From Lachnospiraceae bacterium (lineage in GTDB: Bacteria > Bacillota > Clostridia > Lachnospirales > Lachnospiraceae), in NCBI GenBank assembly GCA_021199395.1, contig JAJQIE010000216.1, positions 1 through 8,792 on the forward strand: a stretch of 8,792 nt of DNA, read 5' to 3'. The notes under the pieces are model-generated. The model worked only from the letters and a program-made list of their open reading frames with translations, was not told the DNA's origin and ran no database searches. Shown here piece after piece: positions 5,962-8,792 of this stretch. Within the stretch, counting starts at the first letter, position 1. Each line of letters starts with the position of its first letter. The position numbers and the translations under genes are program-made.

Positions 5962-7551
5962 ATGATCAAAGTAGTAATTGCGGATGATGAAGTGAGAATC
6001 TGCCAGCTGATTGATGCTCTGGTGGACTGGAAGAAACAGGATATGGAGGTTGTGGGGACCGCGCATAATGGGCTTGAGGCACTCGACATGGTGCGGACAC
6101 TGCAACCGGATATTCTGATCACGGACATCCGTATGCCTGGCTGCAGTGGACTGGAGCTGGTCGGACAGGCAAAGGAACGGGTTCCTGAGCTGGAAATCAT
6201 CATTGTCAGCGGATACGCGCATTTTGAGTATGCGCAGCAGGCGATCAGATATGGCGTCGGTGATTATCTCCTGAAGCCGGTCAATAAGGCGGAGATGACA
6301 ATGACGCTGGAAAAGCTGAAGCTGCGGATTCTCCAGCGGAAAGAAAACCGCCTTGGACAGATGGAGATGAAGCGGAAAACAGAGAAGGACAGGGAGCTTT
6401 TGCAGGCGAACCTGATTGACGCCATACTGGCTCAGAAGGCTGAGAAGCTTACGGAAGAGGAGCTCAGAAATACCTACGGGCTGCGGGTTGGTCCGGGGCT
6501 TTTCCAGGCTTTCATTATGAAGATGGATTGCGGAAGAGAGGAGATGGGGCAGACGTCCATTTCTCTTTTGATGGATAAGGCGAAGGAAACGCTGGAGCTG
6601 GAGCTGCGGGAGAAGTGCACAGAGCTGCTGCCGGAGCTGCGCGGGCTTGTCTGCGCAGGCTTTTTGAATTATGCGGAAGACAGGCAGGAGGACATCCGCC
6701 GCGCATTTAAGAGTGCGATCAATCAACTGGAGCTGCAAAAAAGTCTGTTTCGCCCGGTTTCCTTTTCGGTGGCGCTCGGAAGTGCCGGCACTTCCCCGGA
6801 AAAGCTGCAGGCGTCTATGAAAGAGGCCTCTCTGCTGATTGAGGAGAGGCTGCTTCAGGGGACGGGGAGGCTGTTTGAACGGCTTCAGGAGCCTTCCGGA
6901 CTGGGACAGAAGGGGATTCTTGAACAGTATCTGCGCGAAATGAGCCATGCTGTGGAGGTAAAGAGTATGGAGCTTCTGGAAGACTGCCTTTGCGCTTTCT
7001 CAGAGCGTATACTGTCAATAAAGGATGTGCGCGGCTATGAGCTGCTGGAAGCAGTTTATTCCGCTGCGGAAATGTTTGCGATAAAATCGAAGATACCGGA
7101 TCGAACGGCCTGCCTGAATGAATTTCATCGTCAGTGCGGCAGATGCAGCAGCGCGGAGGAAATCTTCAGCTGCTTAAAGGAACTGGAGACGGGCTGTCTG
7201 TCCGGACAGATACGGGAGCTGGAGGAGGAGAGTATCCGCCCGATTCGAAAAGCAAAACAGTATATCCAGGAGCATTACAGTGAACCGATTACGCAGGAGG
7301 AGGTCAGCAGCGCCGTGGGGCTGAGTTCGACTTATTTCAGCACTCTGTTTAAGAAAACAGACGGAGAGGGGTTTGCCAGATATCTGATGGGAATACGGAT
7401 GGAGCAGGCCAGAACCCTGCTGCGGGAAACCAATCTTCCGGTAGCGGAAATCTGCCGCAGAGTCGGTTACAACGATCTGAAGCATTTTACGAAGACCTTT
7501 GAAAAGGCGGCCGGAGTAAAACCGTCCGTGTATCGGAAGCTGTACGGATAG
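5962..7551 (+). CDS. YesN-type response regulator with AraC-family DNA-binding domain
   Basis: The start is ATG 5962, 6 bases after GGGGG (5951-5955); an in-frame GTG at 5944 would add six residues and lacks a good site. The 529-residue product opens with a receiver domain (1-115): acidic pair Asp8-Asp9, phospho-acceptor Asp55 in LITDIRMPG, Ser83 and Lys105 in LLKPV. Residues about 110-160 are charged and helical, likely a coiled-coil linker, and about 160-420 is a central region with no domain I recognise, usual for long clostridial YesN proteins. Residues 425-529 form an AraC double helix-turn-helix, with AVGLSSTYFSTLFKK and later VAEICRRVGYNDLKHFTKTF. It is expected to be phosphorylated by the kinase encoded 39 bases downstream and to activate transcription, plausibly of the sugar transporter upstream. 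Confidence 0.94.
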   Translation: MIKVVIADDEVRICQLIDALVDWKKQDMEVVGTAHNGLEALDMVRTLQPDILITDIRMPGCSGLELVGQAKERVPELEIIIVSGYAHFEYAQQAIRYGVGDYLLKPVNKAEMTMTLEKLKLRILQRKENRLGQMEMKRKTEKDRELLQANLIDAILAQKAEKLTEEELRNTYGLRVGPGLFQAFIMKMDCGREEMGQTSISLLMDKAKETLELELREKCTELLPELRGLVCAGFLNYAEDRQEDIRRAFKSAINQLELQKSLFRPVSFSVALGSAGTSPEKLQASMKEASLLIEERLLQGTGRLFERLQEPSGLGQKGILEQYLREMSHAVEVKSMELLEDCLCAFSERILSIKDVRGYELLEAVYSAAEMFAIKSKIPDRTACLNEFHRQCGRCSSAEEIFSCLKELETGCLSGQIRELEEESIRPIRKAKQYIQEHYSEPITQEEVSSAVGLSSTYFSTLFKKTDGEGFARYLMGIRMEQARTLLRETNLPVAEICRRVGYNDLKHFTKTFEKAAGVKPSVYRKLYG

Positions 7552-7590
7552 ATCGTGTGCGGCGGCTGTTGCTGCTGATAAGGGGAGAGG

Positions 7591-8616
7591 ATGAAACTAT
7601 TTGGCAAGCTGAAATACATTTCCAACCGGGTTTTTCTGATTGGAATGTGCGCATTGGGACTTCTTGTGTTAAGCGGAATTGTCCAGATACTGCGCGCCAT
7701 GCAGATCGGGGATGCAATCTGGCCGGGGATGTTGACAGTTACGTCTGCTGCGGCTCTTTTTGGCGCGGGATGGATCTGGGTCATTAAGCCGTATCGGAGC
7801 TATGAAAAAAAGGTGCGGCATTTTCTGGAGGGGTATATCGTTTCCGCAGCCGATATGGAGAAAACGGCGCTCACGCCTTCCACACTGGAGCTGATAGAGA
7901 ATCTGGAGAAAATCCTGCGCTCGCCGCAGATGATGGAGCTGAACCGGCGGCAGGCACAGTACCTCGCCCTGCAGAACCAGATTAACCCGCATTTTCTCTA
8001 CAACACGCTTGAGAGCATTCGCAGCGAGGCTCTGCTGGCGGGGCTGGACGGGGTGGCGGATATGACAGAGGCGCTCGCAAAGTTTTTCAGATACACAATC
8101 ACAAAGGTAGACAATCTGGTTTCCGTGGAAGAGGAGCTGGACAATTGTGAGACTTATTTCCGGATTCAGAAACATCGGTTTGGGGATCGTCTGCAGCTTC
8201 ACATCGAATATGACCCGGAGGAGTGGCCGGACATTATGAATTGCCAGATTCCCAAGCTGACCCTGCAGCCAATTCTGGAGAACAGTATCATCCACGGAAC
8301 AGAGCTGAAAATCGGCGAAGGGAATATCCGGATCCGGTTTAAGAAGACCGAGAGCCGCCTGTTGATCTGCATTTCAGATGATGGCGTCGGGATGGATGAG
8401 AGCACGCTGGCGGCACTGAACGAAAAGCTGGGAAAGGAGACGGAGAGGCTGATGCACCGGGAGAATGAGCAGAAGGGCGGGATTGCCCTTTTAAATGTAA
8501 ACAGCCGGATCCATCTGATATTCGGGGATGAATATGGGATGCATGTGTATTCCGTGCCGCAGCGGGGGACGGATGTGGAGATCAGTATTCCGATCACGAC
8601 AAAAAGATCCGTATAA
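7591..8616 (+). CDS. YesM/LytS-like membrane histidine kinase lacking an extracytoplasmic sensor domain
   Basis: The 341-residue product starts at ATG 7591, directly after AGGGGAGAGG, and follows the regulator gene in the same operon. Two membrane segments (about 14-34 and 44-66) are joined by only some 9 residues, so there is no extracellular sensor domain. Residues about 67-115 form a helical linker. The phospho-acceptor is His134 in NQINPHFLYNTLESI (His_kinase family, PF06580). The ATP-binding part has an N-box PILENSIIHG (227-236), the DDGVGM motif (263-268) and GGIALLNVNSRIHLIFG (296-312), where Ala299 stands in a usually Gly position. It should phosphorylate Asp55 of its neighbour. Being shorter than typical YesM kinases, which carry a large external sensor, it probably takes its signal through a membrane or binding-protein partner. 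Confidence 0.93.
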   Translation: MKLFGKLKYISNRVFLIGMCALGLLVLSGIVQILRAMQIGDAIWPGMLTVTSAAALFGAGWIWVIKPYRSYEKKVRHFLEGYIVSAADMEKTALTPSTLELIENLEKILRSPQMMELNRRQAQYLALQNQINPHFLYNTLESIRSEALLAGLDGVADMTEALAKFFRYTITKVDNLVSVEEELDNCETYFRIQKHRFGDRLQLHIEYDPEEWPDIMNCQIPKLTLQPILENSIIHGTELKIGEGNIRIRFKKTESRLLICISDDGVGMDESTLAALNEKLGKETERLMHRENEQKGGIALLNVNSRIHLIFGDEYGMHVYSVPQRGTDVEISIPITTKRSV

Positions 8617-8774
8617 GTGTGCGTCGGCAAGCCGGACACATAGATTGCGCAGAAAAGAAAACAGCCAGATGGACTTTCCCGAAAGAAAGACGGATGCGCG
8701 GAAACCGTCGGAAAATCACCGGGATAAAGGATCGGGAATACGGCATATGGATTTCATCGCAGAAGAGGAGCAAA
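8617..8774. other. Gap between kinase and next gene with one imperfect hairpin
   Basis: No gene is seen. TGTG (8618-8621) with CACA (8637-8640) and CGGC (8625-8628) with GCCG (8631-8634) can form an imperfect hairpin right after the kinase stop. There is no T-run, so read-through into the next gene is likely. No clear promoter is visible. Confidence 0.4.
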
Positions 8775-8792
8775 ATGAGACGGGAGGTATTC
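8775..8792 (+). CDS. Probable start of a further gene, truncated by the window edge
   Basis: ATG at 8775 is preceded at a suitable distance by AGAAGAGGAG (8761-8770) and opens six codons, MRREVF, to the end. The basic start would suit a signal peptide or membrane protein, but six residues cannot identify it. An alternative frame from ATG 8747 is also open to the edge but lacks a ribosome binding site. As a same-strand gene after the kinase with no terminator between, it is probably in the two-component operon. Confidence 0.45.

Noticed and set aside
5908..6948. 346-residue open frame on the minus strand
   Set aside because: It is antisense to the response regulator and its promoter-proximal leader, has Leu/Gln/His-rich composition and no motif or ribosome binding site.

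Overview
The window reads as chromosomal DNA from a low-to-mid-GC Gram-positive anaerobe, most likely a Lachnospiraceae-type member of the Bacillota. The evidence is strong AGGAGG-type ribosome binding sites, roughly balanced base composition, a secreted protein with aromatic cell-wall-binding repeats, and a YesM/YesN-type two-component pair beside a ribose-family sugar ABC transporter. The family-level placement is inference. All recognised genes are on the + strand; the long minus-strand open frames look like shadows.

Region 1 (1-1578) is a single gene, with a GTG start, for a secreted protein. It has a signal peptide, about ten cell-wall-binding repeats and a C-terminal phosphodiester glycosidase (NAGPA-like) domain. 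Region 2 (1579-2137) is a non-coding gap of about 560 bases. It carries a series of stem-loops, a clear intrinsic terminator at 1857-1916, an extended -10 promoter at 1973-1981, and a leader with phased direct repeats and a hairpin.

Region 3 (2138-5746) is a three-gene CUT2-type sugar transporter in the order ATPase (two ABC cassettes), permease, substrate-binding protein. A hairpin and a possible weak internal promoter lie just before the binding-protein gene, and an intrinsic terminator follows it (5806-5843). Region 4 (5864-8616) starts with a good sigma-A-type promoter and encodes an AraC-family response regulator followed by a small membrane histidine kinase. A further gene probably starts at 8775 and is cut off by the window edge.

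The likely working model, which is inference, is that the transporter imports a sugar or sugar-like solute and the two-component system controls its expression. The kinase has almost no extracytoplasmic part, so it probably needs a partner to detect the solute. Candidates are the transporter's binding protein or the product of the gene starting at 8775. No mobile element, CRISPR array, tRNA or rRNA was seen. Most of the window is recognisable families. The less ordinary points are the sensorless kinase, the binding protein with no lipobox and an acidic tail, and the structured intergenic region at 1590-1920.
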